Shown piece by piece: positions 7,357-17,420 of a stretch of 64,000 bases of DNA. The DNA lies in the NCBI RefSeq assembly GCF_028609805.1, contig NZ_CP063189.1:2170001-2234000 (forward strand). The letters run 5' to 3'. The position numbers and the translations under genes are program-made. This DNA is from Corynebacterium massiliense DSM 45435 (GTDB lineage: Bacteria > Actinomycetota > Actinomycetes > Mycobacteriales > Mycobacteriaceae). Below the pieces are notes generated by a model that saw only the letters and a list, made by a program, of their open reading frames with translations, had not been told where the DNA came from and made no database searches. Position 1 is the first letter of the stretch. Every line of letters begins with the position of its first letter.

Positions 7357-9684
7357 TTACGGCAGGAGGTCCTCGATGGCCTCCCGGGCATCGCCAATCG
7401 CGTCGTCGATGTCGGGCTGGCCGCCGCCTTGCTGGCCGCCACCGCCGCCGTGCTGGCCGCCACCGCCGCCGTTTTGTTGACCGCCGTTTTGCTGGCCGCC
7501 GCCACCCTGCGGCTGACGGTCCGGCTTCGGCTGCGGCGGTTGCTGCTGCTGGTCCTCCGGCTTCTGCTCCGGCGGCTTGTTCGCCCCGCCTTCGCTATCT
7601 TCCGGACGACCCGGCTGCTCCGGCGCCTGGTTGCCGGTGCCGGTCTGATCCTCCGGGTCCTCCTCGGTGGTCTCCTGCTCCGGCGCCGGGGCGATCGGGC
7701 CGGTGCCCAGACCAGAGCCGGTGCCCACGGTGCCGTAGCGGACCGGGTACGCGTCAGGGAAGGACTCGAAGTCCGCGTCCGCCAGGGAGGTGTCCAGGAT
7801 CTGCTTCCAGATCTGGGTGGGCTCGCGGGAGCCGTACATGTTGCCGCCCGAGGCGCTGAAGATCGGGCCGGCGCCGTCGGCCGTGCCGACCCACACCGCG
7901 GTGGCCAGCTGCGGCGTCGCGCCGACCATCCACGCGTCCTTGTTCTGACCCGTGTCGCCCATCTGAGAGGTACCGGTCTTCGAGGCGGACTCGCGCCCAC
8001 CAGCCAGCGCGCCATTGGAGTAGGCGGCGACCGGCTTCATGGCCTGGATGACATTGTCGGCCACCTGGGAGGACACGCGGCGCTCGGCGTCGTTCGGGTT
8101 CTCGTAAAGTACGTCGCCGTTCGCGGCCTCGACCTTCTCCACGAAGTGGGTCTCGTGCCAGGAGCCGCGGTCGGCCAGGGTGGCCATCGCGGTGGCCATG
8201 TCCATCGGACGCGACTGGTACTGGCCCAGCACGATGCCCTCGTACGGCGGCTTGCCGTTCTCGGTCAGCGTGTGCTCGATGCCCGGCACCGTCTCCGCCA
8301 CGCCGAGGGCGTGGGCCATGTCCGCGGTGTCCTGCATCTTGTTGCGCAGGTCGTCCTGCAGACGCAGGAAGGACGTGTTGAGCGACTTCTTCGTCGCCTC
8401 CGCAATCGAGCAGGTGCCGCACGTGTTGCCGTCGGCGTTCTCCACGATCTGCGAGCCCGGCAGCTGGTACGGCGCCGAGGAGTACTGAGTGTCCAGGCCG
8501 ATGCCCTGCTGCAGCGCGGCCGCCAGCGCCATGATCTTGAACGTGGAGCCGGTCTGCAGCGGCGCGTTGGCGTAGTCCCAGCCGGACGGGTCGTGGCCAC
8601 CGAAGTAGCCGCGGACCGCGCCCGTCTTCGGGTCAATGGTCACCGCTGCCGAGCGCGCGTCCTCCTGCAGCGGGGCGAGGTTCTGATCCACGGCATCGAT
8701 AGACGCCTGCTGGACGTTCATGTCGATGGTGGTCTTGATGTTCAACCCGCGGGTGGTCACATCCTCCTCAGTGAGGCCGATGCGCTCCAGCTCCTCCATC
8801 ACGTGGGCCTTGATGTGGCCGTTCGCGCCGGTCGCTTCGACGTACGGCGAGTAGTCCTCCGGGTTCTGGGTGTCCGGGAACTTCATCCCGGCGCGCTGCT
8901 CCGGCGTGAGATCGCCCATCTCAACCAGGCCGTCGAGGACGTAATTCCAGCGGTCCTCGGAGGCCTGCCGGTCGTTTTCCGGGTCCAGGGCGCTCGGCGC
9001 CTGAATCATGCCGGCGAGCATCGCGCCTTCCTCCGGGGTGAGCTCCTCGGCCGGCTTGTCAAAGTAGGCCTTCGCCGCCGCCTGGATGCCATAGGCGTTG
9101 CGCCCGTAGTAGACGGTGTTGAGGTAGGCGTTGAGGATCTCTTCCTTGGACCACTCGTTGGTCATCTTCACCGAGTAGACCAGCTCACGCATCTTGCGGG
9201 AGTACGTGTGTGCGTTGCCCACCAGGGTGTTTTTCACGTACTGCTGGGTAATCGTCGAGCCGCCGCCGGCGGTGTCATTGCCGGTCAGCTGACCGATGGC
9301 CGCGCGTGCGAAGCCCGTGAAGGAAAAGCCGGAGTTGGTCCAGAACTCGCGGTCCTCCGCGGCGAGCGTGGCGTCTTCCACCTCGTCGGGGATTTTGTCC
9401 AGATCCACGTGCGAGCGGTTGCCCTCCGGCGGCACGATGCGCGCCAGCTGGGTCTCACCGTCGGATGCGTAGATGGTGGAAATCTGCTTGCTGGCCACCT
9501 CTTCCGGTTCGGGCACGTCGTAGCGCGCGTACGCGATGCCGAACATGATGAGCGGGATCGCGATGAGCGCCAGCAGCACGAGGCCGACGATCCACGGCCA
9601 ACGCCGCTTCTTCCCGCCGTCCTTGTCCTTTTCGCGGCGGGTGGGAACCGCAGCGGCAGCGTCTTTCTTATTGTTCTCGGTCAC
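7357..9684 (-). CDS. ponA: Bifunctional class A penicillin-binding protein (PBP1A type)
   Basis: Polymerises and cross-links peptidoglycan outside the membrane. It is 775 aa. A charged cytoplasmic tail precedes one membrane anchor (about 29-53). The GT51 glycosyltransferase has its catalytic Glu in AAEDREFW (about 110) and GGSTITQQYVKN at about 141-152. The transpeptidase has STFK (Ser about 380), SLN (about 434-436) and KTGT (about 569-572). The last 130 or so residues are Pro/Glu/Gln-rich and then an almost pure Gly/Gln/Asn tail. Such extracellular low-complexity tails are common in actinobacterial PBP1. It is the upstream neighbour of the GT87 gene and probably cotranscribed with it. Confidence 0.96.
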   Translation of the reverse strand: MTENNKKDAAAAVPTRREKDKDGGKKRRWPWIVGLVLLALIAIPLIMFGIAYARYDVPEPEEVASKQISTIYASDGETQLARIVPPEGNRSHVDLDKIPDEVEDATLAAEDREFWTNSGFSFTGFARAAIGQLTGNDTAGGGSTITQQYVKNTLVGNAHTYSRKMRELVYSVKMTNEWSKEEILNAYLNTVYYGRNAYGIQAAAKAYFDKPAEELTPEEGAMLAGMIQAPSALDPENDRQASEDRWNYVLDGLVEMGDLTPEQRAGMKFPDTQNPEDYSPYVEATGANGHIKAHVMEELERIGLTEEDVTTRGLNIKTTIDMNVQQASIDAVDQNLAPLQEDARSAAVTIDPKTGAVRGYFGGHDPSGWDYANAPLQTGSTFKIMALAAALQQGIGLDTQYSSAPYQLPGSQIVENADGNTCGTCSIAEATKKSLNTSFLRLQDDLRNKMQDTADMAHALGVAETVPGIEHTLTENGKPPYEGIVLGQYQSRPMDMATAMATLADRGSWHETHFVEKVEAANGDVLYENPNDAERRVSSQVADNVIQAMKPVAAYSNGALAGGRESASKTGTSQMGDTGQNKDAWMVGATPQLATAVWVGTADGAGPIFSASGGNMYGSREPTQIWKQILDTSLADADFESFPDAYPVRYGTVGTGSGLGTGPIAPAPEQETTEEDPEDQTGTGNQAPEQPGRPEDSEGGANKPPEQKPEDQQQQPPQPKPDRQPQGGGGQQNGGQQNGGGGGQHGGGGGQQGGGQPDIDDAIGDAREAIEDLLP

Positions 9685-9777
9685 CGATAAAACGCCTTTA
9701 CTTCAATCTTGCTAGGAAGTTTTTCTCAATAGTCGCAGCCTACTTGGGTTGCGGGCGCGCTGGAAACGACACGCCCC

Positions 9778-10158
9778 TCACCCCGTCGGCCGATAGGCCG
9801 TCGCCGTGGTCAAAAGGTGGTTCCACCGACAGTGCGGGCACACCTCAACGAGATGGACGGTAAATTCCGGTACCTCGTCGAGGAACTCGGAGATCTCCGC
9901 CGTACTGCGCGCGCTGCCGGCCCGGCGTCCGAGCTGCTCGCCGTAGACCCAACGCGTTAGCCGCAGGGTCTCCTCGCAGACTGGGCACTGCCGCTGACTG
10001 TCCACGCCGTGGTGGCGCGCGGCGGCCCGCAGCAGGAAGTCGGCATCGCACAGCTCCTCGCGGCGTGCCAGCCCATCCCGCAGCTCACGGACGTGCTGGG
10101 CACGCTCCCACTCGTGAGAAACGACGTGCTTGTAGGCAAAGTCTTTGTAGCCTGTCAC
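9778..10158 (-). CDS. DUF5318 family protein with zinc-ribbon-like cysteines
   Basis: A protein of unknown function conserved next to ponA in corynebacteria and mycobacteria. I start it at GTG 10158 (126 aa, (M)TGYKDFAYKHVVSHEW), because a longer frame would run into the promoter region of the divergent MarR gene. Two CPxC knuckles (CPVC and, near the C-terminus, CPHC) suggest a zinc ribbon. An ELCDA/DADFLLRAA segment resembles the family core. No catalytic motif is seen. It could act with PBP1A, but that is inferred only from position. Confidence 0.75.
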   Translation of the reverse strand: MTGYKDFAYKHVVSHEWERAQHVRELRDGLARREELCDADFLLRAAARHHGVDSQRQCPVCEETLRLTRWVYGEQLGRRAGSARSTAEISEFLDEVPEFTVHLVEVCPHCRWNHLLTTATAYRPTG

Positions 10159-10267
10159 ACGCGGCGATCCTAGGCCGGCGGGGGAAGAATTGACCACCCC
10201 CGCCACTCGCTCCGCTACTATTTTCTTCATTCAACAAACTATTTCCCGGAAGGAGCCGGCACCCCCA

Positions 10268-10777
10268 ATGTCGCAAGACTCTAGCCAGCAGACCCCTGTC
10301 CCCCTCGAGGACGCGCTGGCCGTCGCCGAAAAGCTGCAGCCGGCCTTCAACAAGCTCACCGTCTTGTTCCAGCGCCTGTCCGAAGAATCCGCTCTGACTA
10401 CCTCGCAGGTGTCCATCATGAACCAGCTGCGAGAGCACGGTCCGTCGCGCATCAGCACCATCGCCGCCGCGGAGCTTATCCGTATGCCCACCGCCTCAAA
10501 CGCTCTCTACCAATTGGAGCAGCGTGGCCTTGTCCAGCGCACCCGCGACACCAAGGACCGCCGCGGCGTCCTCGTCGCCTTGACGGAGGAGGGCGAAAAG
10601 GAGCTGCACGCCGTCTCCCACGAACGCGCCCGCGCGCTAGCGGAGATCATGCGGTGGCTCGGCCCGGAGGGTCTGGAGGCGGCCACCCAGGTCGAGCACA
10701 TCATCAACAAGCTGGCGGAGATCTACGAGCCAGAGAACGGTTCCGGGTTTGGTTCCCTGCCCCGACACCGGCGATAA
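10268..10777 (+). CDS. malR: MarR-family transcriptional regulator, MalR-like
   Basis: A dimeric winged-helix repressor of 169 aa. The MarR core is visible: helix LTTSQVSIMNQLREHGPSRI (about 47-66), recognition helix MPTASNALYQLEQRGLV, and the wing TRDTKDRRGVLVALTEEG. The start at 10268 (MSQDSSQQ) has GGAG upstream; an earlier in-frame ATG at 10190 lies in the divergent promoter region. A MarR gene beside a universal stress protein matches malR of C. glutamicum, reported to affect stress-responsive envelope genes. The symbol rests on that synteny. Confidence 0.8.
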   Translation: MSQDSSQQTPVPLEDALAVAEKLQPAFNKLTVLFQRLSEESALTTSQVSIMNQLREHGPSRISTIAAAELIRMPTASNALYQLEQRGLVQRTRDTKDRRGVLVALTEEGEKELHAVSHERARALAEIMRWLGPEGLEAATQVEHIINKLAEIYEPENGSGFGSLPRHRR

Positions 10778-10787
10778 TGAATAGAAA

Positions 10788-11771
10788 ATGTCTATCCCTG
10801 CCTCTCACCCCCATCATCGCCCTACTCCCCTCCTCGATTCCGAACGGGCGATTCGCGTCCTCATTGCGTGGAACCCTTCATCGACACGCGCGGACGCCAT
10901 TGACTTCGCGGCCTGGCTAGGCCGCACCGCACGCATCACCGTGCGGGTTTTGAGTACCTTCGTCGAACCGTGGCCGGCGGCGTCACTGCACAAGCTGGGC
11001 GGGAAGTACGGCAAGTGGTTCACCAAGGAGGCCGACCGCTGCCGCAAGACCGTGGCCAAGGCGCTCACGGAGGCGGAAATTCCCGAAGACTACTGGGACG
11101 ACGACTACTCCGTCCTCATCGACGGCCCCTCCAAGCCGCACCTACTGACCGACGCCGCCTCCGACTTCGGCGCCGACGTCATCCTGCTCGGCCCCAACCA
11201 GGCCGCCCCGAAGGGCCGTTTTCTGGCGGGCTCGACTGCCGATGCCCTGCTCCACTACTCCCCCGTGCCGCTGGGGCTGACCCCGCGCAAGCCGAAGCTG
11301 TCCAAGCACGGTGTGACCCGCGTGAACTTTGCCTTCACAGACAACCACGGCTCCAACGAGGACCCCGCCTTGGGTTCCGCCGCCGCGCTTGCCGATGCCT
11401 GGGGCGTGCCCCTCCGCATCGTCGCCTTCTCCCCGTCCGGTTTCATGGACACCCCGATGAACAGCAAGGTGGACGTCTCCGCCGAGTTCGCCCACCAGTG
11501 GCGCGAGCACTCCCTGGCGCTCCTCGACTGCGCGCGCGACAACGTCGTGGAAAACTTCCCCGACCTCACCGTGTCCACCGCCATCGGCTCCGGCTCGGGC
11601 TGGGGCGGCGCGGTTGACTCGCTGAAGTGGAAGAAGGGCGACCTCATGGTCTTAGGCTCCAACCCGCTCGGGCCGTTCGCGCGCGTGTTCATCGGCTCCA
11701 CCGCCACCGAGCTCATTCCCCACATGGGGGTTCCGGTGCTCGTGCGGCCCGGGGAGAATAGGAAGGCATGA
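10788..11771 (+). CDS. Universal stress protein with two UspA domains
   Basis: A cytoplasmic 327-aa protein with tandem UspA folds. The first spans about residues 20-160; it begins IRVLIAWNPSSTR and ends near the nucleotide-binding-like LLGPNQAAPKGRFLAGSTADALLHYSPVPL. The second spans about 175-323; it begins VNFAFTDNHGSNEDPALGSA and ends LGSNPLGPFARVFIGSTATELIPHMGVPVLV. The GS[TA] motifs suggest ATP binding by at least the second domain. It starts 10 nt after the MarR gene and overlaps the next gene by 4 nt, so the three form one operon. Confidence 0.88.
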   Translation: MSIPASHPHHRPTPLLDSERAIRVLIAWNPSSTRADAIDFAAWLGRTARITVRVLSTFVEPWPAASLHKLGGKYGKWFTKEADRCRKTVAKALTEAEIPEDYWDDDYSVLIDGPSKPHLLTDAASDFGADVILLGPNQAAPKGRFLAGSTADALLHYSPVPLGLTPRKPKLSKHGVTRVNFAFTDNHGSNEDPALGSAAALADAWGVPLRIVAFSPSGFMDTPMNSKVDVSAEFAHQWREHSLALLDCARDNVVENFPDLTVSTAIGSGSGWGGAVDSLKWKKGDLMVLGSNPLGPFARVFIGSTATELIPHMGVPVLVRPGENRKA

Positions 11772-12229
11772 ACCAGCACCCGGAAAACGATTTGACCGCC
11801 GACGCCGACTTTGCCAACCGGCGGCGCCCCGAGCCGCAGACGGTGGAAGAGCTCGCCGACTCCCCCGACCCGGTGAAGGTGGCGGCGGCCAACCGGGCAT
11901 CGTCACGCCAAGCCTGGATCTACCTGGTAACCGTACTGGTCGGCTCCCTCGTCGTCGGGCTGGGAACCTTGTGCATCACCCGCGCTCTGGACGGGCCGCT
12001 GTGTGAGGCCGGCGAGGCCACCTGGCTGTGCACGAAGACGCAACTCTACGTCTGGGCCGTCGTCGCCGCACTCGTCCCGTTCGGTGGGCTTATTGGCTGC
12101 GGGGTCATCATGGTGAAAAAGATCAACGGCTACCTGCGCTGGCGGCCGTGGATGGGCGTGTTTTGGCTGCTGGTGCCGGTGGCCATGACCTGGGGCCTGG
12201 CCATCCTGCAGCAACTGGCCACCGCGTAA
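11768..12229 (+). CDS. Membrane protein of unknown function
   Basis: 153 aa. A charged cytoplasmic N-terminus of about 48 residues precedes three predicted helices (about 49-70, 93-117 and 127-150). Two cysteines (LCEAGEATWLC) lie in the loop between helices 1 and 2 and could form an extracytoplasmic disulfide. ATGA overlap with the stress-protein gene implies translational coupling. I do not recognise the family. Confidence 0.75.
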   Translation: MNQHPENDLTADADFANRRRPEPQTVEELADSPDPVKVAAANRASSRQAWIYLVTVLVGSLVVGLGTLCITRALDGPLCEAGEATWLCTKTQLYVWAVVAALVPFGGLIGCGVIMVKKINGYLRWRPWMGVFWLLVPVAMTWGLAILQQLATA

Positions 12230-12248
12230 CGGTCTACGGTGGGGCGGC

Positions 12249-13736
12249 ATGTATGCCCTTACCTATACCGTCGACCAGATCCGCGCCGCCGAGGCCCCTC
12301 TCATTGAAGGCACCGAACGGCCCGACGAGCTCATGCAAAAGGCTGCGCACGCCGTGGCGGAGGTCGCCCGCAGCCTGTATGACCCCCGCGAAGTTCTCAT
12401 TCTCGCGGGCCCGGGAGGCAACGGCGGCGACGCCCTCTATGCCGGCGCCGAGCTGGCTTTGGCGGGCATACGCGTGGCCGCCCACCTCACCGCCGGTAAG
12501 GCCCACGACCGGGCGCTGGCCGCTTTCACCAACGCGGGAGGCACGCTCCCCGACGACCTTCCGGAACCTGACCTCATCATCGACGGCATCACGGGCATCG
12601 GCGGTTCGGCGGGGCTGCGGGACAACCTGCGCGCCGTGGTCGGCTACACGCAGCGGAGTCAGGCCCGTGTGCTGAGTGTCGATGTCCCGTCCGGCGTCGC
12701 GGCAGATACCGGCGAGGCCGGCGAGCTGCACGTGACTGCCGACGCCACCCTCACCTTCGGCGGCTGGCGCCGCGCCCACGCGCTCGCGCCGGAGTGTGGG
12801 CTGCAGCTGCTGGCGGACATCTCAGAGCTTGGCGCCCGCCTTGTTGAGGGACTCCCGGTCCGGGCCGACGACGGTCCACCGTCCGTCCTGGCTAACCGGG
12901 CCGTGCTCCCCGCCGACCTCGAGCTCCCCGAGGGCATTGTGACCCTCCCGAAAGTCAGCGCGCGGTCGGTGGAGCCCTCGCCCACCGACGACAAGTACTC
13001 CGGCGGCGTCGTGGGCATCCGGGCAGGCAGCGGTCAGTACCCCGGCGCGGCGCTTTTGTCCGTGGCGGGCGCGGTCAACGCCACCCCGGCCATGGTGCGC
13101 TACGTCGGCCCGCAGGCGCTCGAGGTCGTGCGCCGCCACCCGGAAGTCGTCGTCACCGAAAAGTTGGAGGACGCCGGCCGCGTCCAAGCCTGGGTCTTCG
13201 GCCCCGGCGCGGGCACGGAGGACACCGCCGAGCTGGAGTGGATCCTGCGCCAGGACGTGCCGGTGCTTGTCGATGCCGACGGGCTCACCCTCCTCGCCCA
13301 GTCCCCCGACCTGCGCCGACTTCTCCGCGACCGTGAGAAAGAGACCGTGCTGACCCCGCACGACGGCGAGTTCGCTCGGCTGCAGGAGGCGGTGGGTGTT
13401 CCGCACGCAGACCGGTTGACGGAGACGATGGAGCTGGCGCGGGAACTCGGCGCCACCATCCTGCGCAAGGGCCGGTCCACCATCATAGTCTCGCGCGAAG
13501 CTTTCGTCGTCGATGCCGGTCACTCCTGGGCGGCGACGCCGGGCTCGGGCGACGTGTTGTCTGGGATTGCGGGCGCGCGGCTCGCGCTGCCGGGCTCTGA
13601 GGCCGCCCAGACTAGGGTCGAGGCAGTCTCCGTTCACGCGGTCGCGGCTAAGCGGGCCGCCCAGACCCCCTACGGCGACGCCCCCGCGCCGGCCAGCCGC
13701 ATCGCCGAGTTCGTCCGCGAGGCGACCGCCCGTTAG
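12249..13736 (+). CDS. nnr: Bifunctional NAD(P)H-hydrate repair enzyme
   Basis: Repairs damaged NAD(P)HX: the N-terminal domain epimerises the R and S forms, and the C-terminal domain dehydrates the S form using ADP. It is 495 aa. The YjeF N-terminal domain (about 1-210) has [16 protein letters not shown]. The ribokinase-like dehydratase (about 225-490) has [21 protein letters not shown] and the catalytic [12 protein letters not shown] near 435. The fused two-domain form is normal in bacteria. The stop overlaps the 3' end of convergent trhO by 4 nt. Confidence 0.95.
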   Translation: MYALTYTVDQIRAAEAPLIEGTERPDELMQKAAHAVAEVARSLYDPREVLILAGPGGNGGDALYAGAELALAGIRVAAHLTAGKAHDRALAAFTNAGGTLPDDLPEPDLIIDGITGIGGSAGLRDNLRAVVGYTQRSQARVLSVDVPSGVAADTGEAGELHVTADATLTFGGWRRAHALAPECGLQLLADISELGARLVEGLPVRADDGPPSVLANRAVLPADLELPEGIVTLPKVSARSVEPSPTDDKYSGGVVGIRAGSGQYPGAALLSVAGAVNATPAMVRYVGPQALEVVRRHPEVVVTEKLEDAGRVQAWVFGPGAGTEDTAELEWILRQDVPVLVDADGLTLLAQSPDLRRLLRDREKETVLTPHDGEFARLQEAVGVPHADRLTETMELARELGATILRKGRSTIIVSREAFVVDAGHSWAATPGSGDVLSGIAGARLALPGSEAAQTRVEAVSVHAVAAKRAAQTPYGDAPAPASRIAEFVREATAR

Positions 13737-14647
13737 GTCAGGCTCGCGGCGCAGCCCTCCCTCCCGCAGTGGGAGGTTTCTATGTGCTGGGCGCAGTCAT
13801 CGCAAATCAGCACCTGTTGCCGGCAGGTGTCTTCGTTGATGCAGTTGCGGAAGGTATTCGTCGGCGTGCCGCAGTGCACGCAGTGGCCGAGCTGGATAAA
13901 CCCGGGGTCTTCTACGCCCATGCCGAATTCGGTGTGCATGCGCTTGTCAAAGACGTAGAGCGAGCCTTCCCACAGGCCGTCGTTGCCGTATTTTTCGCCG
14001 TAGCGGACAATCCCGCCGTCAATCTGGTAGACCTCGTTGAACCCGCGGTTTTTCATCAGCGCGGACAACACCTCGCAGCGGATGCCTCCCGTGCAGTACG
14101 AGACCACCGGGCGATCCTTCATCCAGTCGTACTTGCCGGACTCCAACTCCGCGATGAAGTCGTGGGTGGTCTTTACGTCGGGCACCACGGCGTTTTTGAA
14201 CTTGCCAATCTCCGCCTCCATGGCGTTGCGCCCGTCGAAGAAGACGACGTCATCGCCACGCTCGGCGACCAACTCGTTGACCTGTTCCGGTTTGAGGTGG
14301 GTGCCGCCGCCGACCACGCCGTCTTGGTCAACCTCCAGCTCGTCTGGGGCGCCGAAGGCCACGATCTCTTCGCGGTCTTTCACCGACAGGCGCGGGAAGT
14401 CGTCCGCGCTGCCCTCCGACCACTTGAACTCCATCTTTTTAAAGGCCGGGTACTCGCGCGTCTTTTTCACGTACCGCTTACACGCGTCGATGTCGCCGCC
14501 CACGGTGCCGTTGATGCCGTGCTTGGACACCAGGATGCGACCGGTGAGGCCCAGTGACTCGCACAGGTCACGCTGCCACAGCTTGATGGCCGTGGGATCG
14601 GAGAGCGGGGTGAAGCAGTAGTACAGGAGAATCTTGCCGACGCTCAT
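13733..14647 (-). CDS. trhO: tRNA U34 hydroxylase, rhodanese-family (TrhO/YceA)
   Basis: Makes 5-hydroxyuridine at position 34 of certain tRNAs, using molecular oxygen. It is 304 aa. The N-terminal ferredoxin-like domain starts [12 protein letters not shown] and contains [11 protein letters not shown]. The rhodanese domain (about 125-235) has [17 protein letters not shown] and the active-site loop [12 protein letters not shown]-terminal cysteine-rich tail ([22 protein letters not shown]) resembles a zinc-binding extension. The family is formerly UPF0176. Confidence 0.92.
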   Translation of the reverse strand: MSVGKILLYYCFTPLSDPTAIKLWQRDLCESLGLTGRILVSKHGINGTVGGDIDACKRYVKKTREYPAFKKMEFKWSEGSADDFPRLSVKDREEIVAFGAPDELEVDQDGVVGGGTHLKPEQVNELVAERGDDVVFFDGRNAMEAEIGKFKNAVVPDVKTTHDFIAELESGKYDWMKDRPVVSYCTGGIRCEVLSALMKNRGFNEVYQIDGGIVRYGEKYGNDGLWEGSLYVFDKRMHTEFGMGVEDPGFIQLGHCVHCGTPTNTFRNCINEDTCRQQVLICDDCAQHIETSHCGREGCAASLT

Positions 14648-14665
14648 GCGTTGTGACCCTACCGC

Positions 14666-16162
14666 TTAGCGTTTCTGGAACAGTCGGCGCTTGCGCGCAA
14701 AGACCGGGTCCGAGGTGACCAGCACGCCCAGGTTGCGGAAGATGCCCTCATCCACCGATCCCAGAATCGTCGTGGTGTGCGCGTCGCAGCCTTCCAGCTC
14801 CCGGATAACGTGGAGCGCGCGCCGCGCGTTGTCGTCCTTCGCCGCAGACACCGACAGGGCAATGAGCACCTCGTCGGTGTGCAGGCGCGGGTTCTGCGAC
14901 CCTAGGTGCCGGGTTTTCAGCGTCTGGATCGGCTCGATGGATTCGGGGGAGAGGAGGTGGCGGTCATCGTCAATGCCGGCGAGGTGCTTGAGGGCATTGA
15001 GCAGCATCGCCGCCGAGCAGCCCAGAAGCGGCGAGGTGCGGCCGGTGATGATCGTCCCGTCGTGCAGCTGAATGGCGCAGCCGGGCTCGCCGGTCGCCTC
15101 GGCCTTGGCGCGGGCGGGGGCGACGACGGCGCGATCATCGACAGTAATGCCCGCCTTGGTCATCACCACGGCGGCACGGTCCGACTGGGTGCTGTCCCAC
15201 CCGTGGCGCGCTTCTTCCACCAACGCCTTGAAGTAGCGGCGCACGATCTCCTGGCCGGCGGCCTGGCGGCACACGGCGTCATCGACAATGCAGTAGCCCA
15301 CCATGTTCACGCCCATGTCGGTCGGGGAGGCATACGGCACCCCGCCCGTCACGCGCTCGAGCAGGGAGCGCAGCAGCGGGAACGCCTCGACGTCGCGGTT
15401 GTAATTCACCGCAGACTCGCCGTGCGCGGACAGGTGGAAGTGGTCGATGACGTTGGAATCGTTGAGATCCACCGTCGCCGCCTCGTAGGCGAGGTTGACC
15501 GGGTGCTCCAGCGGCAGGTTCCAGATGGGGAACGTCTCGAACTTGGCGTAGCTCGCGTTATTGCCGCGCTGGTGCTCGTGGTAAATCTGCGACAGCGCGG
15601 TCGCCAGCTTGCCTGACCCCGGCCCCGGGGCCGTGACCACGACCAAGTCGCGCTCGGTCTCCACGAAGTCGTTTTGCCCCAGACCTTCCTCAGAGACGAT
15701 CCGGTCGATGTTCGTCGGGTAGCCGGGGATGATCCGGTGCCGGGCGACCGTGATCCCCAGCCGCTCCAGGCGCTCAATGAAGACCTCAGCCAGCTCGTCG
15801 CCGTCTTCCAGCTGGGTCATCACGACGTTTTTGACTAAGAAGCCGCGGTCCCGGAAGACATCGACAAGCCGCAGCACCTCATCCTCGTACAGCAGCCCCA
15901 GGTCCGCGCGCGTCTTCTGGCGCTGCACGTCCTTCGCGTTGATGCAGACGAGGATTTCCACGTCGTCGCGAATGCGCTCGAGCATCGCGATCTTGTTGTC
16001 GGGGGTAAACCCGGGCAGCACGCGGGAGGCGTGCATGTCGTCGAAGAGCTTGCCACCCATTTCCAGGTAGAGCTTGCCGCCCATCTCGCGGCGCCGGGCA
16101 TTGATGTGCTCGGATTGGAGTTCGATGTATTTTTCCCGGTCAAAGCCGATTTTCCGCGTCAT
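14666..16162 (-). CDS. DUF1846 family protein
   Basis: A 498-aa cytoplasmic protein of unknown enzymatic role, strongly conserved in Gram-positives. The start at 16162 ([16 protein letters not shown]) matches the family N-terminus and has GGGGAAGG a few nt upstream. Typical segments are the duplicated [37 protein letters not shown] and a nucleotide-binding-like [20 protein letters not shown] near 185-205. The last motif looks like a P-loop variant, so NTP binding is possible but unproven. It stands alone between trhO and the divergent nei gene. Confidence 0.88.
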   Translation of the reverse strand: MTRKIGFDREKYIELQSEHINARRREMGGKLYLEMGGKLFDDMHASRVLPGFTPDNKIAMLERIRDDVEILVCINAKDVQRQKTRADLGLLYEDEVLRLVDVFRDRGFLVKNVVMTQLEDGDELAEVFIERLERLGITVARHRIIPGYPTNIDRIVSEEGLGQNDFVETERDLVVVTAPGPGSGKLATALSQIYHEHQRGNNASYAKFETFPIWNLPLEHPVNLAYEAATVDLNDSNVIDHFHLSAHGESAVNYNRDVEAFPLLRSLLERVTGGVPYASPTDMGVNMVGYCIVDDAVCRQAAGQEIVRRYFKALVEEARHGWDSTQSDRAAVVMTKAGITVDDRAVVAPARAKAEATGEPGCAIQLHDGTIITGRTSPLLGCSAAMLLNALKHLAGIDDDRHLLSPESIEPIQTLKTRHLGSQNPRLHTDEVLIALSVSAAKDDNARRALHVIRELEGCDAHTTTILGSVDEGIFRNLGVLVTSDPVFARKRRLFQKR

Positions 16163-16234
16163 CAAACCTTCCCCACACGCGTGCGCCATAATGTACGCCC
16201 GTTGAGTTTACACGCCGGTATACCGTCTCAATAC

Positions 16235-17035
16235 ATGCCTGAAGGTCACGTTCTCCACCGTCTTGCGCACCGATTCAACGCCGAATTCCGCGGCCAGCCG
16301 CTCAGTGTGACCAGCCCGCAGGGAAGGTTTCCGGAAGCCGCGCTTGTCGATGCCACCGTGCTGGAGCAAGCAGATGCCATCGGCAAGCATTTGTTCCTGC
16401 ACTTTTCCAACGGGCACATCATCCACATCCACCTGGGGCTCATCGGGCACTTCACGTTCGAGGACCTAGACAATTTCCGCGGGCAGATTCGCCTGCGGGT
16501 GGCCAATAGGGAGCAGGCGGCCAATCTGCGCGGGCCGCAGTGGTGCCGGCTTATCACTGACGATGACTACGCACGGGTCTGTGAGAAGGCCGGGGAGGAC
16601 CCGCTGCGTGACGATGCCTCCCCGGACGCAGTCTTCGCCCGCGTAAGGCGTTCGCGGCGGACCATTGGCTCGCTGCTGATGGACCAGCAGCTTTATGCCG
16701 GGGTGGGAAATATTTACCGGGCGGAGACGCTGTTTCGGCAGGGCATTAGTCCGTTTCGGGCGGGGCGAGACTGCAGTCTGGGCGAGTTGCGCGCGGTCTG
16801 GGACGACCTGGTGGAGCTTATGCGCATCGGCGTTTCCCGCGGGCGGATCGATACGGTGCGCGACGAGCATTCCCCCGAGGCCATGGACCGGCCGCCGCGC
16901 AAGGACGACCACGGCGGGGAAGTCTACGTCTACCGCCGCGCCGGCGACCCCTGCTACGTGTGCGGCACGCCCATTGCGTCTGCCGTGGTGGAGGGGCGGA
17001 ATCTGTTCTGGTGCCCAGACTGTCAGGGAGAATAA
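16235..17035 (+). CDS. nei: Fpg/Nei-family DNA glycosylase/AP lyase (endonuclease VIII)
   Basis: Excises oxidised bases and nicks the abasic site in base excision repair. It is 266 aa. Mature Pro2 and Glu3 of MPEGH are the catalytic residues. The helix-two-turn-helix is at about 150-190 (GSLLMDQQLYAGVGNIYRAE), and the C-terminal zinc finger reads CYVCGTPI...CPDC. PEGH rather than PELP indicates Nei rather than MutM. The ATG at 16235 is fixed by this N-terminus. It resembles mycobacterial Nei1. Confidence 0.93.
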   Translation: MPEGHVLHRLAHRFNAEFRGQPLSVTSPQGRFPEAALVDATVLEQADAIGKHLFLHFSNGHIIHIHLGLIGHFTFEDLDNFRGQIRLRVANREQAANLRGPQWCRLITDDDYARVCEKAGEDPLRDDASPDAVFARVRRSRRTIGSLLMDQQLYAGVGNIYRAETLFRQGISPFRAGRDCSLGELRAVWDDLVELMRIGVSRGRIDTVRDEHSPEAMDRPPRKDDHGGEVYVYRRAGDPCYVCGTPIASAVVEGRNLFWCPDCQGE

Positions 17036-17053
17036 TCGGTACACTGCGGCGGC

Positions 17054-17257
17054 ATGAGCACTCCTGATAACCAGCCGTCCGGCGGCGGCAGCAATCTTCT
17101 CTGGTCCATCATCTCCATCGTGGCGACCCTGGCCGTGTCTTACTTCTTGTCTGGCTACCTGCAGACTCACTTCGACCTGCCGATGATCGTTCGGTGGATC
17201 ATCATCATCGTGGCCGTTCTTATCGTCGGCGGTCTGGTGGGGCGTCTGCGGCGCTAG
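17054..17257 (+). CDS. Small two-helix membrane protein
   Basis: 67 aa. A Ser/Gly-rich start precedes two hydrophobic helices (about 15-35 and 43-61), ending GRLRR. It begins 18 nt after the nei stop and may be cotranscribed with it. The function is unknown. The positive C-terminus suggests both ends are cytoplasmic. Confidence 0.65.
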   Translation: MSTPDNQPSGGGSNLLWSIISIVATLAVSYFLSGYLQTHFDLPMIVRWIIIIVAVLIVGGLVGRLRR

Positions 17258-17357
17258 TCTGGGGCGCTATACCGCGTTTTGTGGTGTGGCGCTACTTGTC
17301 CGGCGTTGTGGCGCGGGAAAAGGGCGGTTTCTGTGGAATTCTCCTCGTGTGGCGGGG

Positions 17358-17366
17358 TTATCCACA
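17358..17366 (+). promoter_or_regulatory. Isolated perfect DnaA box
   Basis: TTATCCACA lies in the 160-bp gap before the HNH gene. It is a single copy here, so it may be chance or a DnaA-titration or regulatory site. Confidence 0.4.
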
Positions 17367-17420
17367 GGCCTGAGGTGCGTGGGCTTGCCACCGGCTGGGG
17401 CGGGCCTTAGCTTCACAGGC

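Noticed and set aside
7347..8015. N-terminal extension of the GT87 protein into ponA
   Set aside because: The extension is Arg/Ser/Pro-rich antisense sequence of ponA; GTG 7346 or 7250 are sensible starts.
7243..9690. 815-codon open frame antisense to ponA
   Set aside because: High-GC shadow frame; its product is Arg/Val/Leu-rich low complexity, while ponA on the other strand has all catalytic motifs.
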